NCBI GenBank assembly: GCA_017408585.1 | Contig: JAFQUJ010000005.1 | Coordinates: 1 to 38,922 of the forward strand | Source: Clostridia bacterium | Lineage (GTDB): Bacteria; Bacillota; Clostridia; Oscillospirales; CAG-272 | Direction: 5' to 3' | DNA: 38,922 nt | Notes under the pieces: generated by a model | What the model saw: the letters and a program-made list of their open reading frames with translations, nothing else | Told to the model about the DNA's origin: nothing | Database searches by the model: none | Part shown: piece by piece, positions 1-6,859 of the stretch | How positions within the stretch are numbered: the stretch's first letter is position 1 | Layout: each line of letters begins with the position of its first letter | Position numbers and translations under genes: made by a program

Positions 1-111
1 CTGAAGTGTGTTGAATCCTGTCCACGTCAAGCCTTGAAGATCAAGTTGGGCATGCCGTTAAAGCTATATTTGCGCAAGAAAAAATCAAATAAAATTATCA
101 TTTATGTTTGA
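1..111 (+). CDS. C-terminal end of a 4Fe-4S ferredoxin-type protein (partial)
   Basis: Only the last 36 codons are inside the window, in frame 1, ending at TGA 109-111. The reading KCVESCPRQALKIK has the C-x3-C-P ending of a 4Fe-4S ferredoxin motif with the usual hydrophobic residues after it. The rest of the protein lies upstream. A flavodoxin-ferredoxin fusion (EFR1-like) would fit this kind of C-terminus, but that is a guess. The basic tail (LRKKKSNK) is unremarkable. Confidence 0.5.
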   Translation: MKCVESCPRQALKIKLGMPLKLYLRKKKSNKIIIYV

Positions 112-135
112 ATGATATATTTCTGAAAACGGCTA

Positions 136-151
136 AAAAATCAGGGACAAA
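136..151 (+). repeat. Spacer repeat block 1, copy 1
   Basis: AAAAATCAGGGACAAA occurs here and again, identically, at 1666-1681. Both copies lie in the spacers around the small hypothetical genes. Confidence 0.6.
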
Positions 152-227
152 TGTTACTTTTGACCTATGGTTTGAGGACTTTTTGGAGCTTCCACCCCTG
201 TTTTAGTTCCGCCCTCGGCGCGAGAGT

Positions 228-256
228 AACATATATCCTTTAACGGAATATATGTT
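228..256 (+). repeat. Inverted repeat upstream of the first hypothetical gene
   Basis: AACATATAT (228-236) and ATATATGTT (248-256) can form a hairpin that CC/GG extends toward the loop. It has no T-run, so it is not a normal terminator. It lies in the 214-base gene-free stretch 112-325, which otherwise holds only repeat blocks 1 and 2. No promoter with standard spacing was found there. Confidence 0.4.
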
Positions 257-270
257 CCCTTCGAGCAAAA

Positions 271-294
271 CTCAAAAGTTCATTTTACAGCAGT
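271..294 (+). repeat. Spacer repeat block 2, copy 1
   Basis: A 24-base block (core CATTTTACAGCAGT) matches 1683-1706 at 22 of 24 positions. In both copies a GTATAA(C/T)ATA element follows. It resembles a -10 box, but no -35 box sits at 16-18 bases. Confidence 0.6.
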
Positions 295-325
295 ACGGTA
301 TAACATATCGAAAGGAATTCACAAT

Positions 326-694
326 ATGGAACAAGATTGGAGACTGAATGGTCAAGAGGAATATTTAAAAGATGTAGTCCTCTATAAAATTGTTTTCCCT
401 GAATTTTGGGCGAAAGCATTTGCAGATAAAAACGAATTTTATCAAAGAATTTTAAGCTATGCCGAAAATCATGTTAAGGCTTTCCCTGATACAAAGGAAT
501 ATCTTGAAGGTGAAAAAATACAGTTGTTTTGGCACGAACACTGCGATTTCTGTTGGGAAAAAGCAATGACAAATACGGAGTGCGAGTTTTATTGCACAAA
601 AGATATGCGCTACTGGATTTGCAAAGAATGCTTTGAAGATTTTAAAGATAAATTTGGGTGGATTGTAAAATCCGCTGATGAGTTGTTTGATTGA
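326..694 (+). CDS. Hypothetical protein with a cysteine-rich zinc-ribbon-like C-terminal half
   Basis: This 122-residue acidic protein has no signal peptide or membrane segment. Its second half carries HEHCDFCWEKA, then a cysteine in ECEFYC, then WICKECFEDF. The two C-x2-C pairs about 25 residues apart are the usual layout of a four-cysteine zinc site. I do not recognise the family. The start follows GAAAGGAATTCACAAT, an acceptable ribosome binding site. The gene stands alone between repeat-bearing spacers and reads as a small accessory gene. A DNA- or protein-binding role would be inference from the zinc ribbon only. Confidence 0.75.
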   Translation: MEQDWRLNGQEEYLKDVVLYKIVFPEFWAKAFADKNEFYQRILSYAENHVKAFPDTKEYLEGEKIQLFWHEHCDFCWEKAMTNTECEFYCTKDMRYWICKECFEDFKDKFGWIVKSADELFD

Positions 695-745
695 ATATAA
701 ATATACCTTTTGTCGTTACAACCCCCGTTTTTGACCGATTTTGAG

Positions 746-800
746 ACCTTTTGCAGTCTTGACCTACGTCGAAAGCTTAGTTTGTCTGACGAGAAAATAA
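746..800 (+). repeat. Spacer repeat block 3, copy 1 (55 bases)
   Basis: This segment aligns without gaps to 1719-1773. Both begin ACCTTTT, share GTCTTGACC and end with the identical GTTTGTCTGACGAGAAAATAA-type tail. It lies in the 170-base spacer 695-864, which holds nothing else recognisable. Confidence 0.65.
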
Positions 801-864
801 GCCAAACCCCAAAATACATTCTACAAAATTACAGTATACATATCAAAGAAAGCGAGGAGAAGGT

Positions 865-1641
865 ATGAACAAGATGCTTCGTTTCAGAAAAGCAATATTG
901 CGTGCAGATTTTAAAGAAGCAACTCGAGAGTTTAATAAATTTCATTTTTATCGTTACACTACCGAGAAAGTCGCTTTCATTTTGAATCTTAAGGATATAG
1001 GTGATTATGTTCAAATCACCTATGGGTATACATCAATTGCTGATGAAGAGTTCTTGAGAAGCAATGGTGAAGATGATGATAATATAAAAGTTCGTTTTTC
1101 AGTAGTTGTAAGGAGCGAAATAGATGAAGCTATTGCCTTTGATATGATAAAAAATGTATATGATACATATCGTAATAGCTCCAAAGATGAAATTTTGTTG
1201 TTAAAAAAAGAAAGACAAAAGCAATTTTTGCAAAAAATTTCTGAAAAGCTAAAGCCCATGGGGTTCAAGAAAAAGGGAGCAAAATGGAAAATTCCATTGG
1301 AAAACGATTTTTGCTTGGAATTTGAGGCTCAAAAATCGCAATGGTCGGACGAATATTATTTTAATGTCTGTGTGTATCGAAATGATATTTGTTTTCCGTG
1401 TTATTATACGCGTATAGTTACAAACGATGATGGTAAATACGATTGGCAACTGATGACCGACGACGAGTTAAACAATGTGTTAAGCGAGGCAATTCAAGGC
1501 ACATTGCTACCGATTATAAGCACGCCACTATTCACTCTTGGCACTCAAAGGCAAATATGGCAAGGCTGTATTTGTCAAAGAAACAAATGTAATATCTGTT
1601 GGGTGCAGAAAAATTTATGGGAAGCAAACGAAGAAAAATGA
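865..1641 (+). CDS. DUF4304-like hypothetical protein, C-terminus possibly frameshifted
   Basis: This 258-residue soluble protein starts after a good GAGGAGAAGG site. From about residue 114 it reads KERQKQFLQKISEKLKPMGF, then KKKGAKWKI and, at about residues 145-175, alternating strands (DFCLEFEAQ, YYFNVCVY). That is the layout of DUF4304: a helix, a GF-(K)-(R/K)-G turn, then a beta meander. Residues 1-110 may be a diverged related domain, since a similar strand pattern occurs there. The last 45 residues change character and become cysteine-rich (CICQRNKCNIC). The neighbouring frame instead gives TDYKHATIHSWHSKANMARL and stops at 1590-1592, so a single-base indel near 1505 is possible. The function of the family is unknown. 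Confidence 0.7.
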   Translation: MNKMLRFRKAILRADFKEATREFNKFHFYRYTTEKVAFILNLKDIGDYVQITYGYTSIADEEFLRSNGEDDDNIKVRFSVVVRSEIDEAIAFDMIKNVYDTYRNSSKDEILLLKKERQKQFLQKISEKLKPMGFKKKGAKWKIPLENDFCLEFEAQKSQWSDEYYFNVCVYRNDICFPCYYTRIVTNDDGKYDWQLMTDDELNNVLSEAIQGTLLPIISTPLFTLGTQRQIWQGCICQRNKCNICWVQKNLWEANEEK

Positions 1642-1665
1642 GAAGATGTGTTTCTAAGCATCACT

Positions 1666-1681
1666 AAAAATCAGGGACAAA
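1666..1681 (+). repeat. Spacer repeat block 1, copy 2
   Basis: Identical to 136-151. Here blocks 1 and 2 are directly adjacent, whereas about 120 bases separate them in the upstream spacer. Confidence 0.6.
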
Positions 1682-1682
1682 C

Positions 1683-1706
1683 CTCAAAAGCCCATTTTAC
1701 AGCAGT
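1683..1706 (+). repeat. Spacer repeat block 2, copy 2
   Basis: 22 of 24 positions match 271-294. A TATAAT lies at 1711-1716, just downstream, but without a -35 element at normal distance. Confidence 0.6.
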
Positions 1707-1718
1707 TTAGTATAATAT

Positions 1719-1773
1719 ACCTTTTATCGTCTTGACCCACATTAAGAGTGTCGTTTGTCTGACGAGAAAATAA
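1719..1773 (+). repeat. Spacer repeat block 3, copy 2 (55 bases)
   Basis: Gap-free match to 746-800, ending 16 bases before the start codon of the methyltransferase gene at 1790. Confidence 0.65.
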
Positions 1774-1789
1774 CGATTAAGGAGTAAAA

Positions 1790-2455
1790 ATGAAGCTTTT
1801 ATTTAGCGCATTGACGAAATTTGTAATAGGCATAGTCCTTGTGGGCGCGTTACTGTTTTTGCCGGCAGGCACTATTGAGTATGAGCAGGCGTGGCTGCTT
1901 TTAGGAGTGCTTTTTATTCCAATGCTAATGCTCGGAGCTGTTCTGCTTATAAAAAGTCCGGAGCTTCTTGCTAAGCGCCTAAACAACAAGGAAAAGCAAA
2001 GGGCGCAAAAGGGAGTGGTTGGCATTTCGGCACTTATGTTTTTGGCGACATTTATTGTCAGCGCTCTTGACTTTCGCTTTGTTTGGTCGCATGTGCCATT
2101 TTGGACATCTGTTGTAGCATCTGTTGGTTTTTTGATAGGCTATGGCATATACGCCGAGGTAATGAGAGAAAACGCATACCTGTCACGCACAATAGAGGTG
2201 CAAGAAAATCAAAAGGTTATAAGCACGGGTATGTATAAAATTGTACGCCATCCAATGTATTTGGCAACGCTTCTTATGTTCTTGCCAATGCCAATAATTC
2301 TTGGCTCAATTTGGGGACTGATTCCTACACTAATTTACCCAATTGCGATAATCATTCGCATAAAAAACGAGGAAAAGCTCCTTAGTGCCGAGCTTGATGG
2401 CTACGAGGAATATAAGACAAAAACAAAATACAGACTAATTCCGTTTATTTGGTGA
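1790..2455 (+). CDS. Isoprenylcysteine carboxyl methyltransferase (ICMT)-like membrane protein
   Basis: A 221-residue integral membrane protein with hydrophobic spans at about residues 7-25, 33-53, 79-95 and 100-120, and a pair near 162-190. The C-terminal part carries the hallmarks of the ICMT/phospholipid methyltransferase superfamily: GMYKIVRHPMYLA, then IKNEEKLL, GYEEYKTKTKYRLIPFIW. In this superfamily the RHP and EE elements contribute to the S-adenosylmethionine site. Bacterial members methylate lipids or small thiols, or are uncharacterised, and the substrate here cannot be read. The start follows TTAAGGAGTAAAA, an excellent binding site. It is the first gene of a co-oriented series. 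Confidence 0.8.
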   Translation: MKLLFSALTKFVIGIVLVGALLFLPAGTIEYEQAWLLLGVLFIPMLMLGAVLLIKSPELLAKRLNNKEKQRAQKGVVGISALMFLATFIVSALDFRFVWSHVPFWTSVVASVGFLIGYGIYAEVMRENAYLSRTIEVQENQKVISTGMYKIVRHPMYLATLLMFLPMPIILGSIWGLIPTLIYPIAIIIRIKNEEKLLSAELDGYEEYKTKTKYRLIPFIW

Positions 2456-2468
2456 ACAAGGAGCAAAA

Positions 2469-2636
2469 ATGGAAATTTGGGACGGATATTTAAGCGATGG
2501 CTCGTCTTGCGCTACTATGACAAGAAAGCTTGCTTGTAATATAGATAAGCTTGCCAAAACAAAGGCTGGCATTTCAATGGAATCAAAGGCAGACAGAGAA
2601 CACAGAAGTAAGTTGATTTTTGAAATTGAATTTTAA
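2469..2636 (+). CDS. Short 55-residue ORF, possible remnant of a larger gene
   Basis: It starts at ATG 2469, seven bases after AAGGAGC, and stops at TAA 2634-2636, filling the gap between the methyltransferase and peptidase genes. The first residues, MEIWDGYLSDGS, resemble the N-terminus of a group of Firmicutes NUDIX hydrolases (known from memory only). The remainder (TRKLACNIDKLAKTKAGISM...) does not continue as a NUDIX domain. It may be an internally deleted relic that kept its start and end, or a genuine small protein. Confidence 0.4.
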   Translation: MEIWDGYLSDGSSCATMTRKLACNIDKLAKTKAGISMESKADREHRSKLIFEIEF

Positions 2637-2648
2637 AAAGTACAAAAT

Positions 2649-3314
2649 ATGATAAACATTTTACTTGAAGGCTACACAATAGACGCCCCGTGGCTCTATG
2701 ACGAGTTGAAAAACCACATAAAGCCACACCACAGGGTCGCAATAGTGGCATTTTCGTTCCGTGACAGAACTGCATCTAATCTTGAGGAATGGAATGCTGT
2801 TTATGGCAAAAACGGAAGATTTTACGATAGCATAGTTAACCCCCTTCTTTTCTACGGAATAAAAGAGGAAAATATCACATTTATAAACTACTTTGCCGAC
2901 ACAAAAAAGAGCGCTAGAGCAAAGGTTGAGAGCGCCGACATTATTTATTTTCTTGGTGGACTACCCGATAAAATGTACGAGCGCATAAAGGAATTCGAGC
3001 TTCAAGAGGCGCTTATGCGTCACGATAAAATCGTGATGGGTTATAGCGCGGGAGCGGTAATTCAGCTCTCTGAATATCACCTCTCACCCGATAAGGACTA
3101 CCCCGAATTTTCATATTTTGAGGGCTTACCATATCTTGACGATTTTTATCTCGAGGTGCATTATACCGGAGAGGCTGAGCAGGATCGGTCAATCGAAAGA
3201 GTGCTCAAGGAGCGAGGAAAAACAGTTTATGCCACCATATTGCACGAGGGTGCAATCTTGGTTGAAAATGGCAAAATAAAGCTTCTCGGCAAGGTAAATA
3301 CATACAATAAATAA
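2649..3314 (+). CDS. Peptidase S51 / dipeptidase E-like (type 1 glutamine amidotransferase-like) protein
   Basis: 221 residues with no signal peptide. The nucleophile-elbow motif MGYSAGAVIQLS places the putative catalytic serine in G-Y-S-A-G-A. The family motif IIYFLGGLPDKM (FxGG) precedes it by about 40 residues, and a histidine in YLEVHY lies further on, as in dipeptidase E and cyanophycinase-like enzymes. Characterised members cleave N-terminal aspartyl dipeptides or cyanophycin, and many are of unknown substrate. The start is the ATG at 2649 with a weak upstream site, so translation may be coupled to the short ORF before it. Next in line are a hypothetical gene and a GH31 glycosidase. Confidence 0.8.
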   Translation: MINILLEGYTIDAPWLYDELKNHIKPHHRVAIVAFSFRDRTASNLEEWNAVYGKNGRFYDSIVNPLLFYGIKEENITFINYFADTKKSARAKVESADIIYFLGGLPDKMYERIKEFELQEALMRHDKIVMGYSAGAVIQLSEYHLSPDKDYPEFSYFEGLPYLDDFYLEVHYTGEAEQDRSIERVLKERGKTVYATILHEGAILVENGKIKLLGKVNTYNK

Positions 3315-3327
3315 AGGAGAAAATCAA

Positions 3328-3711
3328 ATGGAAATAAGAGAATACGATAAGTCGCTTGGCGCATACACTCTGCCAAACGGACTAAGAGAGGCGCTAGAGG
3401 GAAAATCTCTCGAGGAGCAAATCCCATATTTTAGAACTGCTACATACTGCCATTACTCAAACACCTTTTGGAGCGAAAGAACAGAGAAAGGCAACCTTCG
3501 TCGAATAGACGAGGACGGCGAGGTCAAGGAAATAATTGTAGATAATGGAATTATTGTCGGCGTAATGGTAAAGGACTATAATTTCTCAAAGAATATACCT
3601 TGCTTTGTTGAAGAGGGCGTTTGCACCTATTACGCGTGCGATAATAACGGTGCAGGCTATAAGGAAAGAGAAGACTATTTTTATCTTTTCGCAGTAGCAA
3701 ATAACGACTAA
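3328..3711 (+). CDS. Conserved-looking hypothetical protein, 127 residues
   Basis: A soluble acidic protein starting after AAAGGAGAAAATCAA. I do not recognise it. It is rich in aromatic residues and short charged loops, with no membrane segment. There are three cysteines (CHYS, CFVEEGVC, YYACD) but no metal motif with regular spacing. It lies 13 bases after the S51 gene and 27 before the GH31 gene, so it is almost certainly co-transcribed with them. Confidence 0.65.
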   Translation: MEIREYDKSLGAYTLPNGLREALEGKSLEEQIPYFRTATYCHYSNTFWSERTEKGNLRRIDEDGEVKEIIVDNGIIVGVMVKDYNFSKNIPCFVEEGVCTYYACDNNGAGYKEREDYFYLFAVANND

Positions 3712-3738
3712 ATTATTAAGGCTATTCGGGAGAAAAAT

Positions 3739-5307
3739 ATGGAATTAAAGGTAAAAATGCTAAAGGGTGAGTGTTGGTATGGCGGAAGCGTCGGAGAGGC
3801 GCTTCACAACCCATTTACAGAGGACTCTATATACGATTATGATATGAACTATGGCGCGAATCAAACAATGCCACTCTTTATATCAAGCTACGGCAGATAC
3901 ATATGGTGTGAAAAGCCAATGGTAGTCCACATGGAAAATGGCGAAATCACACTTAACTCAAGCGACGATATCATTCTTGTAAAGGCAGGAGAAACACTAA
4001 AGGACGCCTACCTGTGTGCGTCAAAAGCACATTTCCCGTTTAGTGGTAAGGTGCCACCGCTGAAATTTTTCGAGAGCGCTCAATATAACTCTTGGATGGA
4101 GCTTGACTATCATCAAAGCCAAGAGGAAATCTTAAAATACGCTCACGGAATTGTAGATAATGGATACACCCCCGGTGTTTTAATGATAGACGAGGGTTGG
4201 CATACAAGATATGGACTTTGGGAATGGGATTTTACAAAATTCCCTGACCCTAAGAAAATGATTGACGAACTACACGCCCTTGGCTTTAAGGTGATGCTAT
4301 GGGTTGTTCCTCTTGTAACAGCCGACGGACAAGCCTTTAGTATGAATTACTTTTCCTATCTTGGCTTCCTTGATGGCGCATGTGGCGATAAAAAATATTT
4401 TCTTCGTACCGATGATGGCAAGCCTGCGATAATTGAATGGTGGAATGGCTTTAGCGCAATTCTCAACATGTGTAGCGAGGATGACAGAGAATTCCTTGAT
4501 AGCAAGCTTCGTCGCTTGGTTGACGAATATGGTGTTGATGGCTTTAAATTTGATGGTGGAAACATCGAAATGTATAACCCACGCAGAGTCATAAACGGAG
4601 AGCAAACGAGGTTCTCGGCTGACGAGCTAAATATTGCTTGGAACGAGTTTGGCACAAGATACGAATATCACGAATATAAGGACACCTTCAAGGGTGGTGG
4701 TAAGGCAGTAATTCAACGCCTTCAGGACAGAAATCACAAGTGGGGCGCACACGAGCATGGCCTTGGCACAATTTTGCCCTCTGCACTTTTGCAAGGACTT
4801 ATAGGACACCCATTCATCTGTCCCGACATGGTGGGTGGTGGAGAATGGTCGTTTAACTATATGCCTAATTTCGAGATTGATACAGAGCTGTTTGTCAGAA
4901 TGGCACAAATGAGCGCACTTTTCCCAATGATGCAGTTTTCTTGGGCGCCTTGGAGGGTGCTTGATAAAAAGCACGCCGAGTTGTGTCTTGAAAGCGCCAA
5001 ATTGCACGCAAAATTCGCGCCGTACATTATCGAGCTTATAAAGGAAAGCGCCATAAGCGGAGAGCCGATTGTGCGCCATATGGAATATGAATATCCCCAT
5101 CAGGGCTACGAAAAAATAACAGACCAATTCCTTTTAGGCAAGAATATTTTGGTCGCCCCTGTGATTGTAAAGGGACAAACAAAGCGCAAGGTATTGCTCC
5201 CCGAGGGCAAATGGCTATATCTTGAAAAAACAGAATATAACGGTGGAAAACTAATAGAGGTTGATGCTCCTATCGAGGTTCTGCCATACTTTAGGAGAAT
5301 AAAATGA
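3739..5307 (+). CDS. Glycoside hydrolase family 31 protein
   Basis: A 522-residue enzyme. The (beta/alpha)8 barrel begins near residue 117 with SWMELDYHQSQEEI and continues through VLMIDEGWH and KVMLWVVPLV. It has the GH31 nucleophile motif VDGFKFDGGN (Asp272) and an acid/base candidate in CPDMVGGGEW (Asp363). The family acts on alpha-glucosides, alpha-xylosides, alpha-galactosides and related sugars with retention. There is no signal peptide, so it should be cytoplasmic. The N-terminal beta domain is only about 110 residues, shorter than in typical alpha-glucosidases, and the C-terminal part ends soon after one small beta domain. Substrate is not predictable from this. It overlaps the next gene by ATGA. 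Confidence 0.88.
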   Translation: MELKVKMLKGECWYGGSVGEALHNPFTEDSIYDYDMNYGANQTMPLFISSYGRYIWCEKPMVVHMENGEITLNSSDDIILVKAGETLKDAYLCASKAHFPFSGKVPPLKFFESAQYNSWMELDYHQSQEEILKYAHGIVDNGYTPGVLMIDEGWHTRYGLWEWDFTKFPDPKKMIDELHALGFKVMLWVVPLVTADGQAFSMNYFSYLGFLDGACGDKKYFLRTDDGKPAIIEWWNGFSAILNMCSEDDREFLDSKLRRLVDEYGVDGFKFDGGNIEMYNPRRVINGEQTRFSADELNIAWNEFGTRYEYHEYKDTFKGGGKAVIQRLQDRNHKWGAHEHGLGTILPSALLQGLIGHPFICPDMVGGGEWSFNYMPNFEIDTELFVRMAQMSALFPMMQFSWAPWRVLDKKHAELCLESAKLHAKFAPYIIELIKESAISGEPIVRHMEYEYPHQGYEKITDQFLLGKNILVAPVIVKGQTKRKVLLPEGKWLYLEKTEYNGGKLIEVDAPIEVLPYFRRIK

Positions 5308-6074
5308 AAGCATACGAGCTAATAGACATAATAACTGATGGCGCATATAAAATAAATGGCGAAACCTGTGATACTATAAAATCGGGCGATCCCGAAAAGG
5401 AAATAAAAAGAGTTGGCGTTACCATGTTCGCCACGGTTGATGTTATAAGAGAGGCAATGGAATGGGGAGCAGATATGCTCATAGTTCACGAGCCAACCTA
5501 TTATGACCATATGGAAAACTTAGTGGAAAGCCCCGTAATTGATGCCAAAAGGGCGCTCATCGAGAAAAGCGGAATTGTAATTTATCGCTATCATGATAGA
5601 ATGCACCATCGCCCAATAGACCAAATTCCTGAGGGCGAAATTTATTATATGGGCTTGAAGGGTAAAATGGAAAAGACGCAATATAGTGCGTCCTATACCT
5701 TTGATTGCGATACCCCAATTACAGCCACAGAGCTTTGCGAAATCATGAAAAACGAGCTTGGTATAAAGCACCTAAGGGTAGCAGGAGAGCTAAATAAAAA
5801 GGCGACAAGGCTTGCCCTATGCTTTGGCACACCAGGTGGCGTTTATGACCTTCTTCGTGACGAGAGCATACAAATAGTAATGACAGGCGAGGCGTGCGAG
5901 TGGATGCTTGCTGAATACGCAAGAGATGCCTCGGCGCTCGGCTTTAACAAAACGCTTATTGTAATGGGCCATATCCCCTCGGAGCGTGATGGAATGAGAT
6001 TACTTGCAAAGCGCCTAGACGAGAGCATGCCGATTGAAATAAAATACATAGAATGTGGCGAGGTGTATCACTAA
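5304..6074 (+). CDS. NIF3-like dinuclear metal-binding protein
   Basis: 256 residues. The pattern GVTMFATVDVIREAMEWGADMLIVHEPTYYDH is the NIF3 core, with a metal-binding histidine in the HEP element (HHP in most members). Further ligands are probably in YRYHDRMHH, and the end has MGHIPSERDGM, matching the family G-H-x-x-S-E element. Members form toroidal hexamers with a di-metal centre; proposed activities include GTP cyclohydrolase and hydrolase roles, none universal. Translation is coupled to GH31 through the ATGA overlap, suggesting a metal-dependent hydrolase acting alongside sugar catabolism. The single-domain form lacks the inserted PII-like domain of longer NIF3 proteins. Confidence 0.85.
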   Translation: MKAYELIDIITDGAYKINGETCDTIKSGDPEKEIKRVGVTMFATVDVIREAMEWGADMLIVHEPTYYDHMENLVESPVIDAKRALIEKSGIVIYRYHDRMHHRPIDQIPEGEIYYMGLKGKMEKTQYSASYTFDCDTPITATELCEIMKNELGIKHLRVAGELNKKATRLALCFGTPGGVYDLLRDESIQIVMTGEACEWMLAEYARDASALGFNKTLIVMGHIPSERDGMRLLAKRLDESMPIEIKYIECGEVYH

Positions 6075-6850
6075 TGGCACTAAAAATTACTTTTTTAGGA
6101 ACTTGCGCGTGTGACTTTTCACCAAGGCTCAAGACGGATTTGCGTGACAAGCTCGACAAGGATGTAAGGCGTTCCTCGTCAATGCTTATAAACGATACAC
6201 TTTTGCTTGATTGTGGCACTCATACAATAAATTCACTTGATATTTTAAAAATCCCCTATGAGCAAATAACCGATTTGCTCATAACCCACCTGCACGACGA
6301 CCATTTCGATGTGGAGAATATAAAAAAGCTGGCACTCAATAGACACACCCCCCTTCGTATTTGGGTAAGAGAGGACGCAACACTGCCCGAAATTCCAAAT
6401 ACTCAAATAAATAAAATGACGCTCTTTGAGCGCTATCTTATAAGCGATAACACATACGCCACGGGTATGATGGCAAATCACGACGAGAGCGCATTCCCAC
6501 AGCATTTTCTTATAGAGAGTGAGAAAAAGAGCATCTTCTATGGCTGTGATGGCGCTTGGCTACTTAATAAAACATACTATCATCTTCACAAAAGACATCT
6601 TGATGTGGCTGTTTTTGACTGCACAACAGGAGATTATGAGGGAGAATGGCGCATAGGAGAGCATAACGGAATACCAATGCTTCGAGTAATGCTTCCGTCG
6701 CTTAAAAGCGTCGAAGCTATAACCGACAAAACCAAGGTGTATTTCTCACACCTTGCCCCATCACTCCATAAGTCACATGACGAAACCGAAAAAATCGCAC
6801 ACACCCTCGGCGCTTTTGTCGCATATGACGGACTGTGCATTGAAGCTTAA
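6074..6850 (+). CDS. Metallo-beta-lactamase-fold hydrolase
   Basis: 258 residues, started at the ATG that shares one base with the preceding stop (TAATG). An upstream in-frame start at 6053 would give a poor extension inside the NIF3 gene. It shows the zinc motif ITHLHDDHFD (H-x-H-x-D-H), then MANHDE, YGCDGAWLL with the bridging aspartate, and a late histidine in VYFSHLAPSLH. The opening LKITFLGTCACDFSPR and overall order resemble PhnP-type phosphodiesterases. The substrate is unknown. The gene is coupled to NIF3 and GH31 and so is presumably part of the same pathway. Confidence 0.85.
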   Translation: MALKITFLGTCACDFSPRLKTDLRDKLDKDVRRSSSMLINDTLLLDCGTHTINSLDILKIPYEQITDLLITHLHDDHFDVENIKKLALNRHTPLRIWVREDATLPEIPNTQINKMTLFERYLISDNTYATGMMANHDESAFPQHFLIESEKKSIFYGCDGAWLLNKTYYHLHKRHLDVAVFDCTTGDYEGEWRIGEHNGIPMLRVMLPSLKSVEAITDKTKVYFSHLAPSLHKSHDETEKIAHTLGAFVAYDGLCIEA

Positions 6851-6859
6851 GGAGAAAAA

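Noticed and set aside
284-304. Promoter TTTACA ... TATAAC in the first spacer
   Set aside because: The boxes are only 9 bases apart, too close for sigma-A.
4297-5127. Long minus-strand frames inside the GH31 gene
   Set aside because: They have no binding sites or recognisable domains and lie wholly within a clear GH31 gene; they are codon-bias shadows.
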